A stretch of 55,396 nucleotides of DNA from Tritrichomonas foetus (taxonomy: Eukaryota > Parabasalia > Tritrichomonadida > Tritrichomonadidae), in assembly GCA_001839685.1 (NCBI GenBank), contig MLAK01000820.1, positions 2,953 to 58,348 of the forward strand, read 5' to 3'. Below, in pieces: positions 31,042 to 40,356 of the stretch (position 1 is its first letter; each line of letters starts with the position of its first letter). The notes under the pieces are model-generated. The model worked only from the letters and a program-made list of their open reading frames with translations, made no database searches and was not told where the DNA came from. Position numbers and translations under genes: made by a program.

Positions 31042-31608
31042 CTAAATTTGTAACTTCACAATATCAAACCGATTTATTTCAATTACATCAAGAATGATAG
31101 AATTATTCAGAAATACTAAGATGTCCAACGGAGAAGATCATGGACTATAATATAGAAATAGCTCGTTTAATCAGTTTAGTTCAGTTATATTTTGTTCGAT
31201 GATTTTCCTTTGAATTATATTAAGAATTTTTCTTATTCTGTGGATTTATTGTTTCAAAATATCATTCGAAATTGTTAGAAATTGCTTTTGTGATGGCAAA
31301 ATCCTTATCAAAAATCGGAATTATTGAATTCCTTTTCTATCGTAGAGGATTGGTCAAATTTGAAATAATTGAATAACTATTGAAAATTCAGTAATTTAGA
31401 TGATTTATCAGCATTTTTGTATATATTAATTGACATAGAATTTCAATAATAGTTAAGAATAAATTGTGAAAACTATCCAATCATTCTCAAATTCTTGAAC
31501 TGATATATTTTTTTCAAAGAATGTTCTCTAACAAAATTTATAACCATTCTCAATATTCTAAATACAAGGATTTTTGAATTCAAAATTAAAACCATCTCAT
31601 AATTTCGA
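31042..31608. other. Intergenic, upstream of lipase
   Basis: AT-rich, no gene seen. TCTCATAATTTCG immediately before the lipase ATG is initiator-like. Confidence 0.5.
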
Positions 31609-32526
31609 ATGGTGAGGCTCGTTGGCGGTGTTCTTATAGCTCTTCTTCAACTCTGTGTTAGACTTGCAAATGCTGCATATTACGCAGATTTTTCGTCATT
31701 TGGTGGTGATGTTCTTTACAGCCACACGGTTTGCGAACAGGAGAGGCCAGTTTTCTTTGTTTACACGCAGGATGGTGCCCTCTTTATCGTTACGCGTGGT
31801 TCTTCAGAACCGGAAGATTTCGCCACTGATGCCGAATTTACGGAAACCCATACTGATTATGGAATCTTCCACACAGGCTTCTACAATGCCGCCTGCTATG
31901 TTTACAATGAGACAATTCAATATATTGTAGACTGGAGTGGTCCTGTATATTTTGTTGGCCACAGCTATGGCGCCAGCGTTTCGCAAATACTGAGTGTGAT
32001 TATCCATCACTTTCATCCAAATGTTGATGCTTACAGCTTTGCCTACGCACCAATGCCGGCAATGAATCTGGCAGCCGACGACACAATTCAAGACAGAATG
32101 TATGGCATTGTTAACGATGATGACATCATTCCAACATTAAGTATTCCAAACTGCTATCAAAGATTCACAATCCTTTATCCAACAATTCATAATGTTCCAA
32201 CTGATGTCCTTGTTGACTCATTTGACACATTGTTGAAGATCCTCAAGTTCACAACTTTGATTGATGAAGAAATGTTCGAAATGATTTGGAATGCTGTCCC
32301 AACAATCGTTGTTGCTGCAAAGGAATATGAAGCCGGTACAATGAAATATGTCCGTTATCCAGCAGGAACTGTTTACCAACTTAAGAAGAATAATCCAAAG
32401 ACACTTGCAGCAGCTATTGTCAATCCAGAAATCGCCCTTAGCACACTTTCAATTGCCCTCAATGCCCTCAGCGACCACGATTGCGATAAGTATATCGTTA
32501 TTGTCGACCAAATCCTTGAGGCCTAA
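31609..32526 (+). CDS. Secreted class 3 lipase
   Basis: Predicted triacylglycerol or phospholipid esterase of the Lipase_3 alpha/beta-hydrolase family. Residues 1 to about 22 form a signal peptide (hydrophobic VGGVLIALLQL, likely cleavage after LANA), so the protein should be secreted or lysosomal. The nucleophile is S119 in GHSYGAS. The acid is probably D172 in NDDDIIPTL, and the base probably H290 in SDHDCDKYI, the usual C-terminal His-x4-Tyr position. RGSSEPEDFATD around 64-75 matches the family oxyanion/RGT region. At 305 residues it has the normal size for the family. Codons ending in C are frequent compared with the dynein, suggesting good expression. Trichomonads use such enzymes for scavenging host lipid. 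Confidence 0.9.
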   Translation: MVRLVGGVLIALLQLCVRLANAAYYADFSSFGGDVLYSHTVCEQERPVFFVYTQDGALFIVTRGSSEPEDFATDAEFTETHTDYGIFHTGFYNAACYVYNETIQYIVDWSGPVYFVGHSYGASVSQILSVIIHHFHPNVDAYSFAYAPMPAMNLAADDTIQDRMYGIVNDDDIIPTLSIPNCYQRFTILYPTIHNVPTDVLVDSFDTLLKILKFTTLIDEEMFEMIWNAVPTIVVAAKEYEAGTMKYVRYPAGTVYQLKKNNPKTLAAAIVNPEIALSTLSIALNALSDHDCDKYIVIVDQILEA

Positions 32527-33540
32527 GAGATGAGGCAGTGCATTTTTTTAAAAAAAATGCCAAAGTTTATTATTTTTGATATTTTAAAGATATTTATTAG
32601 ATAATTCATTTCACTTTCATATATGATTTATATTTGTATAGATAATAGTATTATTAATTTTGTTACTAACATAACACTTAAAGAATAGTCTGTTAGAGAA
32701 TATTTCAAATCGAAATCGTGAAAGTTTATCAGACAATATTTCTTGGAATTTATTTTGTGTTTGATATCTTAATATTGGGCAGATAGATAAAGTTACTCTT
32801 CATTTGATCAAAGGAAGAGGTGCCATTTAAGGTTGATTCACTTTTCAATTTTGTTCAATGGACATCTTTCTAGTTAAAGTGACACACATGTTTTGCAAAT
32901 ATCACTGTATACATTAGCATATTCTTGAATTTGTTTTTCCAAATAGATTTTTCATCAAATTCATGAAAATTGAATTTTACCATTTTGTGAATTCCTTTCT
33001 TTTTGAATAATATAATGGAACATTCACAATAATATGTCATTTATATATATATATATTTTTGGATTTTATAAAAAAATCGCATGAAACCGGAAATAATTTT
33101 ATTCATATTTTGTTTGGTGAGATTTGTTAGTTTTTAGCAGTGAAATCAATAGTAAATAAGTACTTGTACAAATTTATGTTAATCAGTTATAGAATGATGA
33201 ATTGCCAATTTCTATCAACGAATAAAATATGGATAATTAATCAAACTCACAAATTTCTAACAATGATAAACCAATATGTATTTTGTGTTAATGTAGTATC
33301 TTATTTCTTACTGACATATTATTTAAAATTTTGATTTTCCAAAATTATTTTTATTTAGGCGTTCTGCATCTTTTTCAAAATAATCATAATGAAGAAAATT
33401 AATATCCCACACAAAATGTATTTCAATGTAGAACAATGAAAACGAATGTAAGAACCTATCAGCACATTATTGATGAAAGAATACAATGATTTTTTGTAAA
33501 AAAAAACAAAACTTCATCAACAAATATACTGTGATGTCCT
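32527..33540. other. Intergenic, nothing recognised
   Basis: AT-rich 3' flank of the lipase, including a short (AT)n run near 33043-33055. No gene or structured RNA is recognised. Confidence 0.5.
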
Positions 33541-34049
33541 ATATATAATTCATGGAGAGGCATATATTCGAAAATCATTATCTCATTTCTTCAATTGAAT
33601 CTTCCGGTCAAAAAAACAGCAGCTTCTATTCATTTGTTGAAAATTGAAGGCTTTTCAATTTCGTAACATATAATCAATAGACACATTTTTCCAAGAATGA
33701 GTCTCAAAAAAGCATTGATCGACCTATGAGAAACATATAATATATGAATCATTTCATCAATTGGCCGTCACTCAAAAAAAAACACTAATATATAAATTAG
33801 CAATTAATGAATATTTAACAAAATCAAAAGGAAAAAACAGAACATATTGGTCATTTCTTCATTAGTGATCTCATGGATGACCGGAAATTCAATGCCATTC
33901 GACTTTTTGATAATTTATATACAGTTTTTTCTGATAATTATTTTTATCACAAGAACAGATATCTTCAGAATTCATTGTTATTTTTCTTTTACTCGTGGTT
34001 TGATTCAATTGAATTCAAATTAATTGAATGTTTACTTTTTTCAATATAA
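33541..34049 (+). pseudogene. Possible gene relic, helical, family unknown
   Basis: Three consecutive open stretches in different frames: 33547-33666 (SFLQLNLPVKKTAASIHLL); 33728-33865 (YESFHQLAVTQKKTLIYKL then NEYLTKSKGKNRTYWSFLH); and 33819-34049 (SDLMDDRKFNAIRLFDNLY then YLQNSLLFFFYSWFDSIEF). They succeed one another like one protein interrupted by at least two frame changes and stops. I do not recognise the family. The next gene is the Rab at 34192. Confidence 0.4.
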
Positions 34050-34164
34050 TTGATGTTGTTTTTCAATTACGCTTAACAGAAATTTGCAAAAAGAAATCAC
34101 ACAAAAAAACGAAGTTCCATTGAATTTCGTTTTATTGATGTGTATGTAATTTTTTGGACACTCG

Positions 34165-34176
34165 TCACTTCATTTC
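34165..34176 (+). promoter_or_regulatory. Initiator-like element before Rab gene
   Basis: TCACTTCATTTC, two overlapping TCA-Py starts, ending 15 bases before the ATG at 34192. Confidence 0.4.
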
Positions 34177-34191
34177 TAAATCGTTCGAATC

Positions 34192-34755
34192 ATGCAAGTA
34201 CGCAAACTAGTCCTCGTTGGTGACACAAGAGTTGGTAAAACATCAATCATGCAGAAAAAAGCAATGCCAGACAGATTTGGCGAAACCAAACCAACAATTG
34301 GATGCCATTGCGCTGATGTAACAATTGGTAATAAGACATTAAACATCTGGGACACAGCAGGTCAAGAAATGTATCGCTCACTTGTTCCAGTTTACTTCAG
34401 AAACGCTGATGCTGCATTCATTGTTTACGATCCGACAGAATTAATGTCTTACCAATCAGTGAAATTTTGGCACGACATCATTTTGAATGCAGTAGGTGGT
34501 GACATTCCAATTTACCTAATTGAAAACAAAATCGATCTTGAAGATGATTTCAAGGTAATGCATTGGCATGCAAGAGAATTCGCTAATCAAAATAAGTTGC
34601 ATTATTTTAGGGTTAGCGCAAAAACAGGAGAAGGTATTGAAGCATTATTTTTCGATGTAATGAAGAAGATTGAAGAAAATAACTCAAATGTGATTATTAA
34701 TCAAAAGAAATCCGGATTAGCAATTAATGGATCAACAAAGAAAAGCTGTTGTTAA
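34192..34755 (+). CDS. Rab-family small GTPase
   Basis: Membrane-traffic switch. Motifs in order: P-loop G10-DTRVGK-T17; switch I threonine T35 in PTIGCHC; W53-DTAGQE switch II; N112-K-I-D115 base recognition; S142-A-K. The protein ends STKKSCC, so C186 and C187 are available for double geranylgeranylation. All nucleotide-binding residues are present. Oddities: the normally hydrophobic/acidic stretch after TIG is CHCADV, with two cysteines, and the protein is short (187 aa) with a brief hypervariable tail. The subfamily is unclear; resemblance is to the Rab5/21-like group and trichomonads carry very many Rabs. A compact double initiator lies just upstream. Confidence 0.93.
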   Translation: MQVRKLVLVGDTRVGKTSIMQKKAMPDRFGETKPTIGCHCADVTIGNKTLNIWDTAGQEMYRSLVPVYFRNADAAFIVYDPTELMSYQSVKFWHDIILNAVGGDIPIYLIENKIDLEDDFKVMHWHAREFANQNKLHYFRVSAKTGEGIEALFFDVMKKIEENNSNVIINQKKSGLAINGSTKKSCC

Positions 34756-35541
34756 CTTATTAAACATTCACCTTAGCTACTTCATACTATTTTCTTTACT
34801 TTTTTGAATTTATAGAAAACATTGAAGTTAGTATTAGTAAGAAGTTATTTTGGTACCTCGTGAAAATAATAAAACTTTCCAAAAATCATGTATGTGATTT
34901 TATAACAAAATCAATTCTTTCTTAACATGAATGACCATATAATATTTTAAACGAATGACCAAACATATTTTTATTCATCATTTACAAAGGTCTATAATCT
35001 GGTCCTTCATTGAGACCACCCAATAGACCTTTTAACTATTGAGTTCAAAATTCATCGAGAAATCTTTATTGTTATTATTGAATGAATTGCTGATTAATAT
35101 TTACATTAATATGCTATAGTTATAAATTTCATCGTTTATCAATCTGAATTTTCTTTATTCAAAGAATGATTAATTAATAATCATCTTCATTCGATGTGAT
35201 AAAGATTGGATATCATTTTTGTAGTAAATAGGTAACATGCTAATTGGTCATCAAAAAATAGTATTTGCGATCTTAGAATGAATTCACATGACATAAAAAA
35301 TTACCATTAAAATATTTTAAACGTCAACAATGTCAACTTTTTTCAAAATGAATTTAATACTTATCGATGAGCAAATTTTCAATTAATTTTAATCGGATTC
35401 ATCCTTAGTTGGCCGAATTAAAAACTGCAACCATTTAAATCAAATTCACCTAATAACTGCTTATGAATTTCACCTTAATTTCACCTTTTTGATAATCTTT
35501 TTTGAAAGAATGATGAAATTTTTTTTTGTTCATTTTCCAAA
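34756..35541. other. Intergenic, nothing recognised
   Basis: AT-rich spacer between Rab and the deubiquitinase gene. No open frame worth reporting. Confidence 0.5.
35530..35538 (+). promoter_or_regulatory. Initiator-like element before USP14-type gene
   Basis: TCATTTTCC ending 3 bases before the ATG at 35542, after a T-rich tract. Confidence 0.4.
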
Positions 35542-36807
35542 ATGACAAAAGTCTTAGTTATGTGGGGCCCAAACAAATATGATGTTCTTTTGAACACCGA
35601 AAAAACCGTTGGCGACTTTATGCTTGATCTCCAAAAGCTTACAGGCGTTCCTGTCGATCGCCAAAAATTAATGATGCGCAGGAAGCAATTGAAAGCAGCA
35701 GATTCATGGGAAGCTGGCTCAATTAAAGAAGGAGTCAAATTTATGCTTGTTGGGACAGCTGAATTGCCACCAGAACCGATTGATCCACCATCAGATGCCG
35801 ATGACGAAATTAACGAAAACGATGAAGAAAATGGTGGAATTCCAGCTTCCAAACTCAAGAAGATATGCCAAGGTCTTCCAAATACCGCCAATAACTGCTT
35901 CCTCAATGCAAGCATTCAATCCCTCCGCGCACTTCCACAAGCCGAAAAACTCCTCGAAACAGCCGTCATTCAACCCGGAGCAGGTGCCGCTGCCGTTCCA
36001 TCCAACATTGCGGCCACTTTATCTGGATTGATGAAATCCTTCCCGCAGGGCTTCAACGCGGCCTATCAAACACTCAGACAAGCCAACCCGGCATTATTTG
36101 CTGCTGTTGACGAAGAAACAGGCTTCCCGAAGCAGCAGGACGCAACAGAATCTTATTTCTATCTTCTATCAAATTTGGGTGAGGCCCTTGGAAATCCAAT
36201 GAGAAAGTTATTTGAAATCGGCTATCATGTTACTCGCACATGCAACGAGACCGGAAAGGTTGAAGAATTCGATGAATTCGATAATCGCATCCCAGTTTAT
36301 ATCAATGAAGAGACCCGTCAGATTGAGCAGGGTATCAACATGGATCAGGACGAAGAAGGAAAAGACGAAGAAACTAAACAACTAGTGAATTACCACGTTC
36401 ATCGTGCAATCAATCATCTCCCACAGTATTTGAATTTACAAGTTTGTAGATTCACTTATAAGAAGGATGAAAATATTACTGCTAAACTTTTGCGTCGCGT
36501 TCAACATCCATTCAGGATTGACATGCTTCCTTGGCTCTCTCCAGAACTTCGCGCAGAAGTGGCTGCCGACCGTGAAGCAGGAAAACGTGATAGTGGATTC
36601 TACAATTTGAAGGTTGTTTTGACACATAAAGGAAGATCAGCAAACTCAGGTCACTACATCACCCATTGTCTTTATGGCGATACATGGTTCAGATTTGATG
36701 ACCAAAAAGTCACCGAAGTTGATGAAGACGCTATTGTTCAACTTTCCGGAAGCGGTGACTGGCACTGTTCGATCTTACTTATCTATGAAAGAATCGACAC
36801 CGAGTAA
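35542..36807 (+). CDS. Proteasome-associated deubiquitinase, USP14/Ubp6 type
   Basis: Cysteine protease that removes ubiquitin from proteasome substrates. Residues 1 to about 75 form a ubiquitin-like domain (MTKVLVMWGPNKYDVLL start), the docking module of Ubp6/USP14. After an acidic linker (78-105), the USP domain begins GLPNTANNCFLNASIQSLRA. C119 is the probable nucleophile, close to C114 of human USP14. The His box is S369-GHYITH with H371, followed by WFRFDDQKV (D386/D387). Length 421 aa against about 494 in human, so loops are trimmed. The Cys box lacks the usual GNTC: it reads ANNC. The stop is TAAA. Identification as the USP14 orthologue is likely because of the N-terminal UBL plus this domain order. 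Confidence 0.9.
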   Translation: MTKVLVMWGPNKYDVLLNTEKTVGDFMLDLQKLTGVPVDRQKLMMRRKQLKAADSWEAGSIKEGVKFMLVGTAELPPEPIDPPSDADDEINENDEENGGIPASKLKKICQGLPNTANNCFLNASIQSLRALPQAEKLLETAVIQPGAGAAAVPSNIAATLSGLMKSFPQGFNAAYQTLRQANPALFAAVDEETGFPKQQDATESYFYLLSNLGEALGNPMRKLFEIGYHVTRTCNETGKVEEFDEFDNRIPVYINEETRQIEQGINMDQDEEGKDEETKQLVNYHVHRAINHLPQYLNLQVCRFTYKKDENITAKLLRRVQHPFRIDMLPWLSPELRAEVAADREAGKRDSGFYNLKVVLTHKGRSANSGHYITHCLYGDTWFRFDDQKVTEVDEDAIVQLSGSGDWHCSILLIYERIDTE

Positions 36808-37447
36808 ATCCTATTCATGATAATGAAAATACTAGCATGAATGATGAAATGGTGTGTAAACCAATAAACTATTTCTAATTTTACATTTTGTTTCATCATT
36901 CATCATTCAATTTCGTATTATTTATATATTTCAAAATATGTTTAAATTTCGTGTCAGAAGCGGCAACATGAATGGAGTGATGATTGCTTTCATAAACCAC
37001 AAAAGCTCTCATTTAACAAGTGTATAGAGAATATCATTTCTTTCTATTCTGTTATCTCCATTTATAAATGATATCTTTGACCTGGTATATACATTTCTAG
37101 ATTAAATGTATCCAAAAAAGATGCTCCACTTCGGAAGAACAGTCTGTCTCCTTTTGAATCCTTACTTTTAACAAAATGGATGATTTTAGAAAGAAAGTTT
37201 ATGTTTTTCTTGTTTTCCTTGTGTGCTTTTTTCTACTATAGCCATTGGGGCAATAGAAACACCAATAATTACCAATTGTAACTTACAATAAGAAACAACA
37301 TTTTCATAAACAATATCAAATAGAAAATGAACATAATAGAAATACAAAATAAGAAGATATAAAGATGAGAGATTCTATAATTTATTCTATTAAATAATAA
37401 TGATAGGTTATATATAAATATAAGCCACAGTAATCTTTCTATAATGA
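36808..37447. other. Convergent intergenic region, nothing recognised
   Basis: AT-rich DNA between the 3' ends of the USP14-type and kinase genes. No gene is seen. Confidence 0.5.
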
Positions 37448-38365
37448 TTAAATGAGGCTTGTAAGCTGTTGTGTCGATTCGACTTGAACTGGAACGATGA
37501 TGTTGACATCATATTTCCCAATTGACGAGTTATGAAGTGAACAGTCAAAGTATGAATCACAGATGACTTCTTTTATAGATGGTCGATTTTCTGGGATCAT
37601 ATCAGTGCATCGCAAAATCAGCTTTTTAAGAGAAGAAGAAAGTCTTGGTGAGATATTCAATTTTCCAGAAATGATTTGTCTCACTATAAATTTCTGACTT
37701 CCATCACGGAATGGGAACTTTAATTCAACAATAGAATAAAGAGAAATTCCAACTGCGTAAATGTCAGATTTGAATGTATCAAAGTCACCACGTTTGAATA
37801 GCTCAGGTGCAGCATAGAATAATGTGCCACTTTTTTCATGGTCTCCACCAATTTGCTTCATTTTGGAATAACCAAAATCAGATAATTTTGGATTCATATC
37901 TTTATCAAGGAGAACGTTTTCGGGCTTGATATCGCCATGGCAGATTCCTTTTGAATGAAGATACTCAACAGCCTCAAGCATTCCAATCATGATGTTTTTC
38001 ATCTGATATTCAGATTTGAATCCTTTTTGCATGGCATAGCTCAGTAAATCGCCGTTTTCGCAATAATCCATAATGATTATGATGTAGCCGCCATATTCAA
38101 ACTGTTTGTGCATTTTAACGACGTTTCGATGATTGAGTCTTTCCAATATGTCAATTTCATTATTAACAACATTTTCAATGTGATTTTCTTTAATATTCCT
38201 CTTTGAGATGATCTTTGCTGCGTATCTTTTCAAAGAAATGTCGTCTTCAACAAGCACCACAATTGATGTCGATCCAGCTCCAAGCAATCTTATGATGTTG
38301 TATTGGTGGAAGGAGTATGGTATGTCAATTGGATAGTTTTCATCAGTGTTGGCATGGAATAACAT
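37448..38365 (-). CDS. CAMK-type protein kinase (HGD catalytic loop)
   Basis: Predicted Ser/Thr kinase. The ATG at 38365 (MLFHANTDENYPIDIPYSF) is chosen because an initiator-like TCATTTTTAA ends one base upstream; the longer frame adds a Phe/Lys-rich segment that looks untranslated. Glycine loop LGAGSTS at 28-34, K51, helix-C E70, catalytic loop H143-GDIKPEN150, D163-F-G, SGTLFYAAPELF as activation/APE segment, and WxxG-like DIYAVGISLY. The kinase core ends near 280, with a short tail. Cascade group CAMK/CAMKL fits best (DIKPENVLLD, SDFGYSK). The usual HRD arginine is glycine, a substitution associated with kinases not needing activation-loop phosphorylation. Full length 305 aa, essentially a bare kinase domain. 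Confidence 0.88.
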   Translation of the reverse strand: MLFHANTDENYPIDIPYSFHQYNIIRLLGAGSTSIVVLVEDDISLKRYAAKIISKRNIKENHIENVVNNEIDILERLNHRNVVKMHKQFEYGGYIIIIMDYCENGDLLSYAMQKGFKSEYQMKNIMIGMLEAVEYLHSKGICHGDIKPENVLLDKDMNPKLSDFGYSKMKQIGGDHEKSGTLFYAAPELFKRGDFDTFKSDIYAVGISLYSIVELKFPFRDGSQKFIVRQIISGKLNISPRLSSSLKKLILRCTDMIPENRPSIKEVICDSYFDCSLHNSSIGKYDVNIIVPVQVESTQQLTSLI

Positions 38366-38366
38366 T

Positions 38367-38376
38367 TTAAAAATGA
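38367..38376 (-). promoter_or_regulatory. Initiator-like element before kinase
   Basis: TCATTTTTAA on the coding strand, ending one base before the ATG at 38365. It supports this start over the upstream in-frame ATG. Confidence 0.45.
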
Positions 38377-39006
38377 GGAAATAAAAAAAAAAAGAAAAGA
38401 AAATTTGGATATTTGATTCAAATTTTTCTACTTTTCTGACCAATTTTACTTTTTGAGAATGATACTTCAGAGTCTGAATATATTTGAAAAATCTGACCGA
38501 TAATTTGAAGAATTTAATACTTTGAATGAATAGAAATTTTCTGATAGTGCAGCCTTTTGAAGAGTTTGAAAATCTAGATTTTCTCTGAAAATTCTAATAA
38601 TTAATACTATCGAAATAAAAAAATTCGTTTTAATTTTGCGTTCAGTTGAAAAAGCTGCATTGGGTTTTTCTTTTGAAAATTAAATTCATAGTTTATTTCT
38701 GATCCATTTCTTCATTATTGGGCAGAGTGCTTGTAAGCTGTTGGAATGCTAGTATAAAAGAAAAAATGGAAACTATACTCAGAAATCTTTTCTCAAAGTA
38801 GGGTTATTTCTTTCAATTTTCTAAATATCATGAATTGAACGGACATATTCAGAAAAAGCCTATGCGATGGTCAAATAATTAAAATAACGCCGTTAATAAA
38901 TTTTCATGGAAAATTCTAAAATCAATAACGTCATTGAAATAAAAAGTCAAATTCTGATAGAACTGAAATTGAATATTAAATAAAACTATTTATTTCAAAT
39001 TTCTCA

Positions 39007-39097
39007 TGAAAAAGTTGCAAACCATTTATTATATAGAATGAAAAAGTTTAATTGTCTTATAACACCCAAAAAAGTTAACTGTAGATCTGAAAAAGTT
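39007..39097 (+). promoter_or_regulatory. Cluster of three TGAAAAAGTT decamers
   Basis: Exact copies at 39007-39016, 39039-39048 and 39088-39097, with a related AAAAAAGTTA between the last two. No gene start is obvious just downstream. Confidence 0.3.
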
Positions 39098-39677
39098 TCA
39101 AAAAATTATAATATTTCTATGAGATATAACCGCAATTCTTCGAATCATTACTTTTTCAATATTTCAGCTAGGTCTTTTGAGAAAAAATACATTTTTTGAA
39201 TTATTTAATTCGGAGATAACTTTTATCCTTAGATGTGCGATTAAAATTATCTCATCTTTGGCTAAGATCCAATGGAGGTAGAAAGATGAATGTTTCCTTT
39301 TGGTTTTGACTTATGGTTACTGTCGGAAATCAACTCTGATTTGTCTGATTTTCACCGAAAAAGAAACGATGGATTATTAGATTTTGAGTTGAACACTTTC
39401 AGTAGAACAGCTGTTTTCTTCTAATTTTCGGCAATAAAGGCTTAGCCCAGGCGTTTTGATTTTTTTTTTTTTTTTTTATAAATCCAAAATTAAAAATTGC
39501 CATTATTATCAAATTTGCATTACTTATTATATCATCTTCGTTAACGAAAATAAAAAATAACTGACGGTCAGTTTCGCGGATAATGATGGATAAATTGAGT
39601 TATCTTTGAAAATATATATGAAAAAGTTCTTCAACATAGAAATATTTCTTAAGAAAAATTAATATTTTCAAAAGCCA

Positions 39678-40022
39678 TTGATTTATCTATACGTTTCGCG
39701 AAACTCTGGATCTGTTCATACTAGGAACGATCTTTTAGGTTGTTCAAAACAATGCTTTGAAGTCATGGTAAAAAAATACTTCAAAAAAAGAAAAACCAAT
39801 AATGTGTCACATAAAAGGTGGAGTGAGAGGAAATGGATAATCTATGGACTCAATAAATTGAGAAAATTTGATCTAAATGTGGTTGATATTGAGAATCTCT
39901 CAAACAAAATTAAGTTGTACTGTGGTCACTATTTCGTTATTATATTCAAAAATTGTGAAAGTATATTGAAAAATTCTATGGATTCAAAAATGAATATAAA
40001 TCATTATCTTATAAATATATAA
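39678..40022 (+). CDS. Doubtful ORF, possible Myb-like remnant
   Basis: Open frame without ATG at its start; the first ATG is at 39765, giving 85 residues. The segment KRWSERKWIIYGLNKLRKFD, followed by DIENLSNKI and then GHYFVIIFKN, follows the spacing of a single Myb/SANT repeat (Trp, two helices, then an aromatic-rich third helix), but the third helix lacks the usual Trp and Arg. A TGAAAAAGTT lies at 39619. It may be a decayed Myb-like gene, common in trichomonads, or simply chance. No confident function. Confidence 0.25.
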   Translation: MIYLYVSRNSGSVHTRNDLLGCSKQCFEVMVKKYFKKRKTNNVSHKRWSERKWIIYGLNKLRKFDLNVVDIENLSNKIKLYCGHYFVIIFKNCESILKNSMDSKMNINHYLINI

Positions 40023-40356
40023 TTTAAATTAATTGAATCGAACCATATAAACTTTGCTTTAATTCTTGCCACTGAAAAGATTTGAATAACCTGTTTTTCG
40101 ATGGAATCGATATTCTGATAATATTTTATCACAGTGAATATTCATGACATTTATCTCATCATGTATCGGTAGTTAAGCGTTTATATTTAATAATAATAAA
40201 AGTTAAGGCAATCCGCAATAGTTTCTTTTACTTAAGTAAGATTAAATCTATCTAAAAACAAATTCACAATTTATCTAATGTCAGGTTGATCGCTGCTGGA
40301 TGCTAAAGTCTTTAAAAGTGATTTTTAATGCTTGTCATAGATAATAATGCTTCATT
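40023..40356. other. Intergenic, nothing recognised
   Basis: AT-rich 3' flank of the surface-protein gene. Confidence 0.5.

Larger units (their letters stand above)
38366..39764. other. Long intergenic region with clustered decamers
   Basis: About 1.4 kb, AT-rich, with no credible gene. It holds four plus-strand TGAAAAAGTT copies (39007, 39039, 39088, 39619) and an 18-base T run at 39460-39477. Confidence 0.5.

Noticed and set aside
39460..39477. Run of 18 T as a terminator or element
   Set aside because: No hairpin precedes it and homopolymers are expected in this composition.
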